Shown: positions 16,603-25,221, numbered from the stretch's first letter. The stretch: 36,737 nucleotides of DNA from Ideonella azotifigens (GCF_006519715.1 NZ_VIDT01000006.1:1-36737); one strand, 5' to 3'. The notes: generated from the letters alone by a model not told the origin. Made by a program: numbers and translations.

Positions 16603-17472
16603 ATGAAGCGAAGCCTGCGGCGGTTGCCATGGTGCCGGCTTGTCTGCCTGCTCAGTTGTGGCAGCGTTTGGGGGGCCGACCAGGGCCCGGCGCCGCCGCT
16701 CGCCTTCATCCGCTCAGATGGGTTCATCGTTTTCTGCGGCGTTGGCGTGGCGCTGCTGGCCTTGGCCGCTTTCCGGTTCTGCGTCCAGCGGGCCGCCGCT
16801 CGCATGCGCGCCCGCTTCGAAGAACGCATGGCCGAGCAAACATGCATCGCACGGGAACTCCAGGACACGCTGCTGCAAAGCACACAAGGCCTGATCCTTC
16901 AGTTCCAGGCCGCGGTGGACCACATGTCCCCCGAGGATCCGGCCCGCGCCGCCCTGCTGGAAGCGCTGGACCGCGTCGAAGCCATGCTGACGACAGGCCG
17001 CGAGAGGGTGCTTGACCTGAGGACCTCGGAGGAGCCGTTGGGCGACCTGCCGGTGGCCTATGCCGCCACCGGCGAAGCGCTGAGGCAAGGCCGCAATGTG
17101 ACCTTCCGCACCATCGTCGATGGCACGGCACGTGACCTCCAGCCCTTCGTCAAGGCCGAGCTCTATCGCATTGGCAGGGAGGCGCTGCTCAATGCATTTC
17201 GCCACGCACATGCGGCCACCATAGAAATCCAGATCGTCTATGGAGAAGACAGGCTGAGCATCCGCATCCGCGATGATGGAACAGGTGTTGATGCGCGCAT
17301 GCTCGGGCAGGACAAGGGCCCTGCTCACTGGGGTGTCGTTGGCATGCAGGCGCGCGCGGCGCGAATCGGCGCCCGACTCGATTTCTGGAGCCGCGCGGGT
17401 GCCGGCACCGAAATCGAGTTGCGCATTTCGGCTGCGCTTGCCTACAAGCCACCGTCGAAGATCGGCCGATGA
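16603..17472 (+). CDS. Short UhpB-type histidine kinase lacking the phospho-accepting His
   Basis: This 289-residue membrane protein has a signal-like N-terminus, a transmembrane helix near residues 39-58, then a HisKA_3 segment and a HATPase domain. In the motif where related kinases read ARELHDTLLQ, it has ARELQDTLLQ: codon CAG at 16861-16863 gives Gln87 in place of the phosphorylated His. The ATPase motifs are kept: GREALLNAFRHAHA (N box), DDGTGVD (G1) and GVVGMQARAARIGA (G2). It has no propeller or other sensor domain, unlike the kinases at 8665 and 28374. It may bind ATP without autophosphorylating, and might act as a phosphatase, a dimerisation partner or a relic. It converges on the NarL-type regulator with a 9 nt gap. 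Confidence 0.88.
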   Translation: MKRSLRRLPWCRLVCLLSCGSVWGADQGPAPPLAFIRSDGFIVFCGVGVALLALAAFRFCVQRAAARMRARFEERMAEQTCIARELQDTLLQSTQGLILQFQAAVDHMSPEDPARAALLEALDRVEAMLTTGRERVLDLRTSEEPLGDLPVAYAATGEALRQGRNVTFRTIVDGTARDLQPFVKAELYRIGREALLNAFRHAHAATIEIQIVYGEDRLSIRIRDDGTGVDARMLGQDKGPAHWGVVGMQARAARIGARLDFWSRAGAGTEIELRISAALAYKPPSKIGR

Positions 17473-17481
17473 AGAGACGAC

Positions 17482-18123
17482 TCAGAGCTGTTCGTTGAGG
17501 ATGCCCCGGCGCATCGCGATGACGACGGCCTGAAGGCGGTCACTCGCACCGAGCTTCACGAGAATGCTCTTCATGTGGGTCTTGACGGTCTCTTCCGAAA
17601 CCCCGAGGCGATCTGCGACCTGCTTGTTGGCGCCTCCCGCGGCCACCTCGCCAATGACCTCCACCTCGCGCGGCGAAAGCGCCTCGTCGGTCAAGCGCAG
17701 GGAAAGCTCCTGCGCCACCTCAGGCGCGATGAAGCGCTTGCCGCCATGCACGGCATGCACAGCGGCCACCAGTTCCTTGCGAAGCGCGTTTTTCAACAGG
17801 TAGCCGCTGGCGCCAATCTTGAGCGCACGAAGGGCTTGCACGTCACCGCGGTAGGTGGTCAGCACCACGATGCGCGCTGACGGATCCCTGCTCAGCATTT
17901 CACCCATCGCGGCCATGCCATTCATGCGTGGCATCTGCAGGTCCATGAGCGTGACATCAGGCTTGTGCTGCTCGAACAGCGCCAGCGCTTCGATGCCGTC
18001 GCCCGCCTCGGCGACCAGGGCCATGTCAGGCTGGCCGGAGATGACCGCGGCTATGCCCGCGCGGACCATCGGGTGGTCGTCAACCACGAGGAGGCGAATG
18101 GGGCGATCGTGAGGCTCAGACAT
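17482..18123 (-). CDS. NarL/LuxR-family response regulator
   Basis: This 213-residue response regulator has a canonical receiver domain: VVDDHP acidic pair, phospho-accepting Asp61 in VTLMDLQMP, Thr in VVLTTYRG and Lys111 in GYLLKNA. A LuxR-type helix-turn-helix follows (LSPREVEVIGEVAAGGANKQ and VSEETVKTHMKSILVKLG). It should bind DNA as a dimer after phosphorylation. The nearest kinase gene (16603) lacks its phospho-accepting His, so phosphate must come from another kinase, for example those at 8665 or 28374. It is divergent from the winged-helix/STAND gene. Confidence 0.95.
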   Translation of the reverse strand: MSEPHDRPIRLLVVDDHPMVRAGIAAVISGQPDMALVAEAGDGIEALALFEQHKPDVTLMDLQMPRMNGMAAMGEMLSRDPSARIVVLTTYRGDVQALRALKIGASGYLLKNALRKELVAAVHAVHGGKRFIAPEVAQELSLRLTDEALSPREVEVIGEVAAGGANKQVADRLGVSEETVKTHMKSILVKLGASDRLQAVVIAMRRGILNEQL

Positions 18124-18435
18124 GTTGGTTGGCGCGCCCTGCAGCGTTCAAGGTTCGTGCGGGACGTTACCGCCCTACCGGGACCATCGTCAACCTGCAC
18201 GGCGCGCGACTCCCTCTATCGAGTGAGGCGCCCGTCCCTGCGTCGCGGCTGGCGAGGCTTGACCCGGCTCCCTAAAGTCCTGATCCATCAAGTCACCTCA
18301 TCTGCCCATTGGAAGTCACGATCGATTGCGGACGACACCCTTCGCCAGCCACGTCAATGCGCAGGCATGGGCGCCTGGGTTGCCGCTGCGATTTTCCCAA
18401 CTGTGAGGTCTGCACCTCGTGTGATGGAGAAGATC
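18124..18435. other. Divergent intergenic region, response regulator/STAND regulator
   Basis: No gene is supported in these 312 nt. They should hold the promoters of the NarL regulator (minus) and the winged-helix/STAND gene (plus). GGAGA at 18426-18430 is the ribosome binding site of the latter. I found no copy of the TGGTCGA repeat seen at 31317-31493. Confidence 0.45.
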
Positions 18436-20118
18436 ATGAAGCCTGAACCCCGGGAAGCCACGCCAAGTTCATATGAATTTGGAAAATTCCTGCTTGTTCC
18501 TGAACGTCAGGCGCTGCTGGAAAGCGGTACTCAGGTCCGGATTGGCGGCCGCGCATTCGAGATGCTGACTGTCCTGGTGACTTGCGCCGGCGAAGTGGTC
18601 AGCAAGCGCGAACTGCTTGAACGCGTCTGGCCGGACACGGTGGTCGAGGAAAGCAACCTCAAGGTGCACATGGCGGCGCTGAGGCGTGTGCTGGGTGACG
18701 ATCCATCAGCGGCCAGGTACGTCGCGACGGTGACGGGGCGCGGCTACCGATTCATCGCAGAGGTCACGGCCCACACCTCGCCCGCGGGGCGGGCATCTTC
18801 TTCGACGTCAACGCCACGGCGCAGCAATTTACCGGCCGGTCGCGCGAGCGTCCTGGGCAGGGACGATGTGATCGACATGTCGTGGGATGAGTTGACCCAA
18901 TGCCGCCTGATTTCCATTGTTGGCGCGGGCGGCGTGGGAAAGACCACGGTCGCGCTCGCGGTGGCCGAGCGAGCGCTGGGCGCGTTCAAGGATGGTGTGT
19001 GGCTGATCGATCTGGCGTCACTCACAGAACCCCACGAGATGCCCGGCGCAATCGCCAGCGCGATGGGTCTTGCACTGCATGGCCCTGGCGAATGGGCGGC
19101 ATTGTGCGAACACCTGCGCGAGCTCGCGCTGCTGCTGGTGCTCGACAACTGCGAACATCTCATCGATGGCGCGGCCCGCTACGCCGCGCAGATTCTCGCG
19201 ACCGCGGCCAACGTGAAGATTCTCGCCACCAGCAGAGCACCGCTACAGATGGCGGGAGAGCGGGTGCGCAGGCTCGCCGGATTGTGTGCGCCGCCTCGAT
19301 CAGAACGTTTGAATGCGACACAAGCGCTGCGTTTTCCCGCGATCCAGCTCTTCGTGGAGCGGGCGACATCGAGCTTTGAACGGTTCGAGTTCCACGACGC
19401 CGACGCTGCTGCGATCTCGGAAATCTGCCGAAGACTCGATGGTCTCGCGCTGGCGATCGAACTGGCTGCGGCGTGCATACCTGCTTTCGGCGTCGGCGGT
19501 TTGCTGGGGCAACTCGACAATCGCCTGCATCTCCTGATGGGTCGCCGAGCGGGACCAGAGCGCCATCGGAGCCTGGCTGCGAGCTTCGACTGGAGCCATG
19601 CCCTGCTTTCGGAAGCCGAAGCCACCGTCTTGCGTGCTGTCTCGGTGTTCGACGGCGAATTCGATTGCCCGGCCGCCGCGGCCGTCACGGACCTGAGCCT
19701 TGAGCAAACGACGGAGGCGCTGGGCACGCTCGCCGAAAAGTCGCTCGTCACGGCAAATTTCGGTGGCCCCACAGTCAGCTACTTCCTCCCGGAAACGACA
19801 AGGCACTGCTGCCTTGAGCGCCTGGCGCTGAGCGGGCAGGAACACCTGGTCCGCTTCAGGCTCGCGCATCACCGGCGTGGTGCGCTCGATCAGCAAGGCG
19901 CGGCACTTTCGCCGCGGGACACAGGCCAGCAACCACCGAACTCCCCGTGCAGCCACTGCGGCACGAAACGCGGAGCTGCCTGCGAGGCGCCGCCAATCAC
20001 ACCCTCCAAGGGCCATCATGACCAGTCGAAGAAACTTCCTGAACACCTCAGCCGCTGCAGCGGCTGCCACGCTCGCGTCCACGCCGGCCCTTGCCGCACG
20101 GCGGCCACCATCGCCTGA
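18436..20118 (+). CDS. Winged-helix STAND (NB-ARC-like) ATPase regulator, C-terminally truncated
   Basis: The N-terminus is an OmpR-type winged helix (about residues 14-110; SNLKVHMAALRRVLGDD, VTGRGYRFIAEV). A STAND/NB-ARC-like ATPase follows, with Walker A GAGGVGKT at 163-170 and Walker B LLLVLDNCEHL. Recognisable sequence ends near LERLALSG; the last roughly 80 residues are unlike any domain I know. The paralogue at 28371-31226 has 951 residues, with a long helical-repeat C-terminus that is missing here. The frame runs 101 nt into the next gene, suggesting that a frameshift or deletion removed the native 3' end. The start at 18436 is set by GGAGA; ATG 18424 is an alternative. The protein may be a constitutively active or non-functional regulator. 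Confidence 0.85.
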   Translation: MKPEPREATPSSYEFGKFLLVPERQALLESGTQVRIGGRAFEMLTVLVTCAGEVVSKRELLERVWPDTVVEESNLKVHMAALRRVLGDDPSAARYVATVTGRGYRFIAEVTAHTSPAGRASSSTSTPRRSNLPAGRASVLGRDDVIDMSWDELTQCRLISIVGAGGVGKTTVALAVAERALGAFKDGVWLIDLASLTEPHEMPGAIASAMGLALHGPGEWAALCEHLRELALLLVLDNCEHLIDGAARYAAQILATAANVKILATSRAPLQMAGERVRRLAGLCAPPRSERLNATQALRFPAIQLFVERATSSFERFEFHDADAAAISEICRRLDGLALAIELAAACIPAFGVGGLLGQLDNRLHLLMGRRAGPERHRSLAASFDWSHALLSEAEATVLRAVSVFDGEFDCPAAAAVTDLSLEQTTEALGTLAEKSLVTANFGGPTVSYFLPETTRHCCLERLALSGQEHLVRFRLAHHRRGALDQQGAALSPRDTGQQPPNSPCSHCGTKRGAACEAPPITPSKGHHDQSKKLPEHLSRCSGCHARVHAGPCRTAATIA

Positions 20119-21040
20119 CATCGCGACCACCGTTCCCGATGGCCTCAACCCCGTCGGCGTTCGCACGGCAGGCGTGCGCCTGGTCCCGGTCGTCGGTGGC
20201 AAGTACAAGGTCTGGACCAAGCGCGTCGGCAACGGCGCGACCAAGGTCTTGCTGCTGCACGGTGGCCCCGCCTTCTCGCACGAATACCTGGAAGTCATGG
20301 CGGCATTCCTGCCCGAGGCCGGCTACGAGATCTATTTCCATGACCAGCTGGGCGTCAACAACTCCGATCAACCAGCCGATGCGTCGCTGTGGACGGTGCC
20401 GCGCTACCTGCAGGAGGTGGAGGAAGTCCGGCGTGGCCTGGGCCTCGACAAGTTCGTGCTGTTTGGCCACTCGTGGGGCGGCGTGCTGGCCATCGAGTAC
20501 GCGCTGAAGCACCCCCAGGCGCTGAAAGGCCTGGTGATCTCCAACATGGTGGCCGGCATGCAGGCTTACCTGAAGCGGGTCAACCACCTCAAGGAGACCT
20601 TGCTGCCTGCGCCGCTGCTCAAGCAAATCAATGCACTCGAACAGGCCAAGGACTTCGACAACCCGGCCTATGAGCAGATCATCATGGCGAACCTCTACAA
20701 CAGGATCATCTGCCGGCTGGACCCCTGGCCCGATGCGCTGATGCGCAGCTTCAAGCACATGAACAAGGACATCTACATCCAGATGCAGGGGCCCAGCGAG
20801 TTCGAGGTGAGTGGCAGCCTGAAGGACTGGGAACGCTGGGATCGCCTGAAGGACATCAAGACCCGCACCCTCATCCTCGGCGCCATGCACGACACCATGG
20901 ATCCGGAAGACCTCCAGCGCATGGCAAAGATGATGCCGAACGCCAGGGCGGAGATCTGCCCCAACGGCAGCCACCTGGCGATGTGGGACGACCAGGATGC
21001 CTACTTCGGCCACCTGCTGCGCTTCCTGGCAACCGTCTGA
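20018..21040 (+). CDS. Tat-exported proline-iminopeptidase-like hydrolase (S33)
   Basis: This 340-residue alpha/beta hydrolase is in the S33 prolyl aminopeptidase group. MTSRRNFLNTSAAAAAATLA is a clear Tat-type signal. The S33 features follow: LLLHGGPAFSHEYLE (oxyanion HGGP), DQLGVNNSDQP (DQxGxGxS-like), nucleophile Ser152 in FGHSWGGVLAIEYA, acid in GAMHDTMDPE and His in PNGSHLAMWDD. It would release N-terminal residues from peptides, or act on related amides, in the periplasm. AAGGG at 20008-20012 supports the start. The start lies inside the 3' end of the truncated STAND gene. A hairpin at 21094-21126 follows. Confidence 0.9.
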   Translation: MTSRRNFLNTSAAAAAATLASTPALAARRPPSPDIATTVPDGLNPVGVRTAGVRLVPVVGGKYKVWTKRVGNGATKVLLLHGGPAFSHEYLEVMAAFLPEAGYEIYFHDQLGVNNSDQPADASLWTVPRYLQEVEEVRRGLGLDKFVLFGHSWGGVLAIEYALKHPQALKGLVISNMVAGMQAYLKRVNHLKETLLPAPLLKQINALEQAKDFDNPAYEQIIMANLYNRIICRLDPWPDALMRSFKHMNKDIYIQMQGPSEFEVSGSLKDWERWDRLKDIKTRTLILGAMHDTMDPEDLQRMAKMMPNARAEICPNGSHLAMWDDQDAYFGHLLRFLATV

Positions 21041-21093
21041 TGCGTCAGTGAGCCTGGTGCCGCGACGTTCACTCGCGGCCCTGGGCTGGCAAC

Positions 21094-21126
21094 CCATGTG
21101 GCGCTGGCACTGCCGGCGCCACATGG
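21094..21126. terminator. Hairpin between convergent hydrolase genes
   Basis: CCATGTGGCGC (21094-21104) pairs perfectly with GCGCCACATGG (21116-21126) over 11 nt. It lies between two convergent stop codons (21040 and 21133) and is a plausible bidirectional terminator, although no T-tract is present. Confidence 0.55.
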
Positions 21127-21132
21127 CACGGG

Positions 21133-22098
21133 TCACCGGAGGTTGCGCCCGAGAAACGCCATCATCCAACGCGCAATTTCGTCGCCATGCGAGGCCAATG
21201 CGAAGTGACCGGCGCCATCGATCATGTGGACCTCCGCCTTGGGCAGGTCGCGCTTGAATGCCTCTGCGCCGGCGGGCAGAAAAAACGGGTCGCCAGCGCC
21301 CCAGACCGCCAGCAGTGGCGGTTGGTGCTTGCGGAAGTAGTCGTGCACCGCCGCGTACTGCTTCAGGTTGGACCGGTAGTCCAGCAGGATGGCCAGCTGG
21401 ATGTCTTCCTGACCCGGGCGATCCAGGAATTGCTGGTCGAGCAGGTAGTCATCCGGGTCGATCCGGGACGGCTCTTTCACACCCTCCAGGTACTGCCAGC
21501 GGGTGGTCTCGAGCTTGAACAGCTTGCGCAAGGGGTCACGATGCTGCGGTGAGGGGTCCGCCCAGAATTCGCGCATCGGTGCCCAGCCAGGGCTGAGGCC
21601 CTCCTCGTACGCATTTCCGTTCTGGGTCACGATGGCCGTGATCCGGTCTGGATGGGCGACGGCCAGCCGCCAACCGATGGGCGCGCCAATGTCGAAGACA
21701 TAGAGCGCATAGCGCTTGACCGCCTTCACCTCGGTGAACCGGTCGACCACCTGCGAAAGCTCGTCAAAGCTGTAGTGAAAGGACCCGCCATCCTTCACCT
21801 GTGTCAGCCCAAAACCCGGGAGGTCGGGCGCAAGGACGCGGTATCGAACCGCAAGCTTCGGAATCAGCGCCCGGAAAAGGCGGGATGACGTGGGGAAGCC
21901 GTGCAGCAGCAGCACCACAGGTGCATCCGCAGGGCCCGCCTCGCGATAGAAGATCTTGTGGCCATCCACCTCCGCAAACTCATGTCGCACGACCACTTCG
22001 GCATTCGCGGGCGAGGCGGCATGCACCTTGGCCCCCACGAGCAGCAAAGCGAGCGCCACCAGGGAAATCCATCGGAATGTGTTTCGGAGTGAGCGCAT
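21133..22098 (-). CDS. Secreted alpha/beta hydrolase with Asp nucleophile
   Basis: This 321-residue protein has a Sec signal peptide (MRSLRNTFRWISLVALALLL, Ala-rich cleavage near AKVHAASPA) and so acts in the periplasm. The core is homologous to the cytosolic hydrolase at 14702: both share LLHGFPTSS and QNGNAY. The nucleophile is Asp136 in YVFDIGAPIGW; the base is the His in GAGHFALASH. The pair thus offers the same chemistry inside and outside the inner membrane. AGGA 8 nt before the ATG at 22098 sets the start; an earlier ATG at 22122 has no such site. Substrate unknown; epoxide- or haloalkane-type hydrolysis is the family expectation. Confidence 0.9.
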   Translation of the reverse strand: MRSLRNTFRWISLVALALLLVGAKVHAASPANAEVVVRHEFAEVDGHKIFYREAGPADAPVVLLLHGFPTSSRLFRALIPKLAVRYRVLAPDLPGFGLTQVKDGGSFHYSFDELSQVVDRFTEVKAVKRYALYVFDIGAPIGWRLAVAHPDRITAIVTQNGNAYEEGLSPGWAPMREFWADPSPQHRDPLRKLFKLETTRWQYLEGVKEPSRIDPDDYLLDQQFLDRPGQEDIQLAILLDYRSNLKQYAAVHDYFRKHQPPLLAVWGAGDPFFLPAGAEAFKRDLPKAEVHMIDGAGHFALASHGDEIARWMMAFLGRNLR

Positions 22099-22211
22099 GG
22101 CAGGTTTCCTGGTGAATGACAAAGCGTGGGCGATCGAAAGAATCCCTCATTGAGGACCCTGAATTTGTCAAGTCTGATGAAGCCGCGTGCGGCGAACCAG
22201 GTGGCTGCCCG

Positions 22212-24233
22212 CTACCAGAAGTGGACCCGGGCCTCCGGGGCCAGGTAGAGCTTGTCGTTGGGCTGAACGTCGAAGGCCTTGTACCAAGCGTCCATGTTGC
22301 GCACCACGCCATTGAGCCGGAACAGCGGCGGCGAGTGGGCGTCGATCAACACGAGTTGACGCAGCGTGCCTTCGCGGATCTTGGTGCGCCGAAAGCGCGC
22401 ATGCGCGAGGAAGAAGCGCTGGTCACCGGTGAGCCCATCCAACACCGGCGCCCGGCCGTGCTTCTGCTGGTAGAGCTGGTAGGCGAGATAGGCCGCTTCC
22501 AGGCCGCTGAGGTCGCCGATGTTTTCGCCCATGGTGAAGGCGCCGTTGACCTTCAGGCCTGGCAGCGCCTCATAGGCGTCGAACTGCTGGCGCAGCGCCG
22601 TGGTGCGGGCCTGATAGCCGGCCTTGGCGGCATCGGTCCACCAGTTCTCCAGCTTGCCTGTGGGTCCGTGGCCGCTGCCCTGGTCATCGTAGGCATGCCC
22701 CATCTCATGGCCGATGAGCGCGCCGATGGCGCCATAGTTCACCGCTGGGTCCGCATCGGCCTCGAAGACCGGCGGCTGCAGCATCCCAGCCAGGAAGGTG
22801 ATCTGGTTGGTGGACGGGTCGTAGTAGGCATTGGGTGTTTGCGGCAGCATCAGCCAGCGCGCTTTGTCCACCGGCTTTTCGAGCTGCGACACGGCCCGGC
22901 TGCGCGCCAATGCCGCATGGCTCATCATGCTGGCCAGCAGGTTGGCACGGTCGACCTTCAGCGCCGAATCGTCCACGCGGTAGGCCGGCGCACCGATGCG
23001 GGCTTCAAAGGCCTCCAGCTTGGCCAGGGCTTTCTGCCGGGTGGGTGCATCCATCCAGGCGGACCGACGGATCAGCATGCCGTAGGCGGTGCGCAGGTTG
23101 TCCACCAGCTCTGTGACCTGCGCGGCGGCGGCCGGCGGGAAGTTGCTCGCCGCATAGGCCTGGCCCACGGCTTCGCCCAGCACGTTGTTGACCAGTTGAA
23201 CGCCGAGCGCCGAGCGGAGCCGCTGCCGCTGCACGCCGTAAAGCGTCTTGCTGTGGAACTCGAAATGGGCCTCGCCAAAGGCCTTGGGAAGGTAGGCCGC
23301 GTTGTCGTTGACGAAGCGGAAGGCAAGGTAGTCCTTCCAGGTTTGCAGCGGGGTCTCGGCATAGATCCGGCCAATGGCGATCACCGCGGTGTTGTTGCCC
23401 AGCACCACTGCGCGCGGCGACTTGAAGCCGTAGGCTGCGAGCCAGCGCTTCCAGTCGAACTGCGGGACAGTCGCCTGCAGCGCAGCCAGCGTCTTCGGGT
23501 CGTTCATGCTAGCCTCGTCGCGCGATTGCGTGCCTGACCAGTGCACCCGCGCCAACGCCGTCTCCAGCGTCATGATGGCTTCGGCCCTGGCGGCCGCAGC
23601 GTCGAAGCCGGCCAGCGCCAGCATGCGCTGCACGTATGCGCGATAGGCCTGGCGGTTGGCTTGGTACTTCTCGCCTTCGAGCAGGTATTGGTCGCGGGTC
23701 ATGCCCAGTTCGCCCTGGGCAACGGCGATCACATGATGGTCCGGGTTCTCGAAACCCGGCACGACGTCGATGGCGATCGGCGAGGCGTACCCTGGCGCCG
23801 CGAAGAGCGCCTGAAGGTCGGCGCGGCTTGCGACAGCGGCGGCGCGCGCAAGGTAGGGCTTCAGCGGCTGGACACCACGCGCCTCGATCTCGGCAGCGTC
23901 CATCCAGCCCGCGTACAGATCGCCAGCCATGCGCATCGAGGCGCTCACCGTTTCCGGATGGGCCGCGGCCATCTCCAGCAGTTCGCGCACTTTCGCCTCC
24001 GCATCGGCCGAAAGCTGGGCGCTGGTGCCGACCACCTCGCGATCCGCCGGGATCTCGGTGCGCGCCGCCCACCTGCCGTTGGCGTAGTGCCAGAAATCAT
24101 CGCCTGGCCGCACGGTCTCGTCGCGTGCGCTCAGGTCGATGCCGCTGGGCAACACGGTGGCCGAGGCCGGTTGGTCCCAGCCGGAGATGGACATGGCCAC
24201 TGCAGCGAGCAACGCTCTCAACTTCAATTTCAA
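22212..24233 (-). CDS. Secreted M13-family metallopeptidase (neprilysin/PepO-like)
   Basis: This 673-residue protein is an M13 zinc endopeptidase with a Sec signal peptide (LKLKLRALLAAVAMSISG). It has the family start RPGDDFWHYANGRW (DDFY-like) and NAYYDPSTNQITFLAGMLQPP. The zinc site is HEMGH at residues 509-513, with the third ligand in GENIGDLSG, and the closing FDVQPNDKLYLAPEARVHFW is typical. The likely start is TTG at 24233, because AGAGG lies 5 nt upstream and it gives a complete signal peptide; the first ATG after it would cut the signal short. It probably degrades peptides in the periplasm. It follows the response regulator by 92 nt on the same strand and may be part of its operon. 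Confidence 0.92.
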   Translation of the reverse strand: MKLKLRALLAAVAMSISGWDQPASATVLPSGIDLSARDETVRPGDDFWHYANGRWAARTEIPADREVVGTSAQLSADAEAKVRELLEMAAAHPETVSASMRMAGDLYAGWMDAAEIEARGVQPLKPYLARAAAVASRADLQALFAAPGYASPIAIDVVPGFENPDHHVIAVAQGELGMTRDQYLLEGEKYQANRQAYRAYVQRMLALAGFDAAAARAEAIMTLETALARVHWSGTQSRDEASMNDPKTLAALQATVPQFDWKRWLAAYGFKSPRAVVLGNNTAVIAIGRIYAETPLQTWKDYLAFRFVNDNAAYLPKAFGEAHFEFHSKTLYGVQRQRLRSALGVQLVNNVLGEAVGQAYAASNFPPAAAAQVTELVDNLRTAYGMLIRRSAWMDAPTRQKALAKLEAFEARIGAPAYRVDDSALKVDRANLLASMMSHAALARSRAVSQLEKPVDKARWLMLPQTPNAYYDPSTNQITFLAGMLQPPVFEADADPAVNYGAIGALIGHEMGHAYDDQGSGHGPTGKLENWWTDAAKAGYQARTTALRQQFDAYEALPGLKVNGAFTMGENIGDLSGLEAAYLAYQLYQQKHGRAPVLDGLTGDQRFFLAHARFRRTKIREGTLRQLVLIDAHSPPLFRLNGVVRNMDAWYKAFDVQPNDKLYLAPEARVHFW

Positions 24234-24325
24234 AACAACCTCTGTCAATCCGGCATGGAAATCCAGCCGTGGCAGATGGCCACGGTGGCAAAAATCTCGC
24301 AGCGCCCATCGGCCACTGCGAGGCG

Positions 24326-25066
24326 TCATGCGGGCAACGCTTGCAGGACGCCTGCGCTGGCAAAACTCCGCGACTGAGCGCCGGTGGCGCGTGGCACGCT
24401 CCTGCCACCCGTTGCCGGCGCTCGCCTGGGCGCCGTGTTCCCATCGGAACCCGCATCTGCCGACCGGTCGATGAGCCCTCGCTGGGAAGCCACCCACAAG
24501 GCTTCGGTCCTGCAACGCGCACCGAGCTTCGTCAGCAGCCCTCGCATGTGAGACTTCACCGTGCCCACGGAGATGCCCAGGGTGCGAGCCACCTCCTTGT
24601 TGTTGTTGCCGCGGAAGACCAGGGCGAGCACCTCGGTTTCGCGGGAGGTCAGGACAGGCTGCGCCAGGCTGTCCGCCATGCGAAGGGTGGCGGCGGTGCA
24701 GAGATGCCGGCGCCCTGCCGCGACCGCACGCGCCGCGTTCACGATCTCGTCTGCCGAGCAGTCGATCAACACATAGCCACGCACGCCAGCAGCAAGTGCA
24801 CTGCGGATGTCGCTCTCCTGTCCCATCATGGACACGACCAGGACGTTGGTTCGGGGGTGAAGTTGATGGCTCTTCGCCCAGCTGATCCCCTTGTCATGGT
24901 CCAGCACGACCACGTCGGGGTCGCTCGGCTGTGTTGCAGGGCCGCCAGCTTCTGCGCCCCCTCGTACTTCAAACTCTGGCCACGAAGCGAGGATGCGGCG
25001 CAGCCCTGCCTCGATAACGGCGTTCTGGTGCGTCACGTCTATGACGGCGGGTGTGACCAAAGCCAT
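24326..25066 (-). CDS. LuxR-type response regulator with degenerate receiver
   Basis: This 246-residue protein has a receiver-like domain (1-120) and a LuxR helix-turn-helix (TSRETEVLALVFRGNNNKEV, ISVGTVKSHMRGLLTKLG). The receiver has changed key positions: where VDDHP is expected it has VIDVTHQ, keeping only one acidic residue, and the conserved Lys in GYLLKDAS is Ile101 in GYVLIDCSADEI. Asp56 in VVVLDHDKG is kept. Ordinary phosphorylation-dependent switching is doubtful. A tail of about 45 residues after the DNA-binding domain is unusual. AAGGAG 7 nt upstream fixes the start. It lies 155 nt after the propeller kinase and 92 nt before the M13 peptidase, all on the same strand. Confidence 0.9.
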   Translation of the reverse strand: MALVTPAVIDVTHQNAVIEAGLRRILASWPEFEVRGGAEAGGPATQPSDPDVVVLDHDKGISWAKSHQLHPRTNVLVVSMMGQESDIRSALAAGVRGYVLIDCSADEIVNAARAVAAGRRHLCTAATLRMADSLAQPVLTSRETEVLALVFRGNNNKEVARTLGISVGTVKSHMRGLLTKLGARCRTEALWVASQRGLIDRSADAGSDGNTAPRRAPATGGRSVPRATGAQSRSFASAGVLQALPA

Positions 25067-25087
25067 GGCATCGCTCCTTCAATCTTG

Positions 25088-25139
25088 ATGCATGCATGGT
25101 CGCCCTCGGCGGCAAACAAGGCCAGTTAACCGCGGTTAA
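25088..25139. promoter_or_regulatory. Two palindromes upstream of the degenerate response regulator
   Basis: TTAACCGCGGTTAA (25126-25139) is a perfect 14-bp palindrome, and ATGCATGCAT (25088-25097) is a perfect 10-bp one. Both are in the 155 nt gap between the kinase stop and the response regulator start. They are candidate operators, perhaps for the LuxR-type protein itself. Confidence 0.5.
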
Positions 25140-25221
25140 ATCTCATGCCCCCCCAGCCGCCGACAGTCGCTCCTCCGCAGCAGCGCACGTGCAAGGATGC
25201 GCATGGGGCGTCCCGTCCGAC

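Noticed and set aside
22116-23537. 473-codon open frame on the plus strand
   Set aside because: It is antisense to the M13 peptidase and has no recognisable domain.
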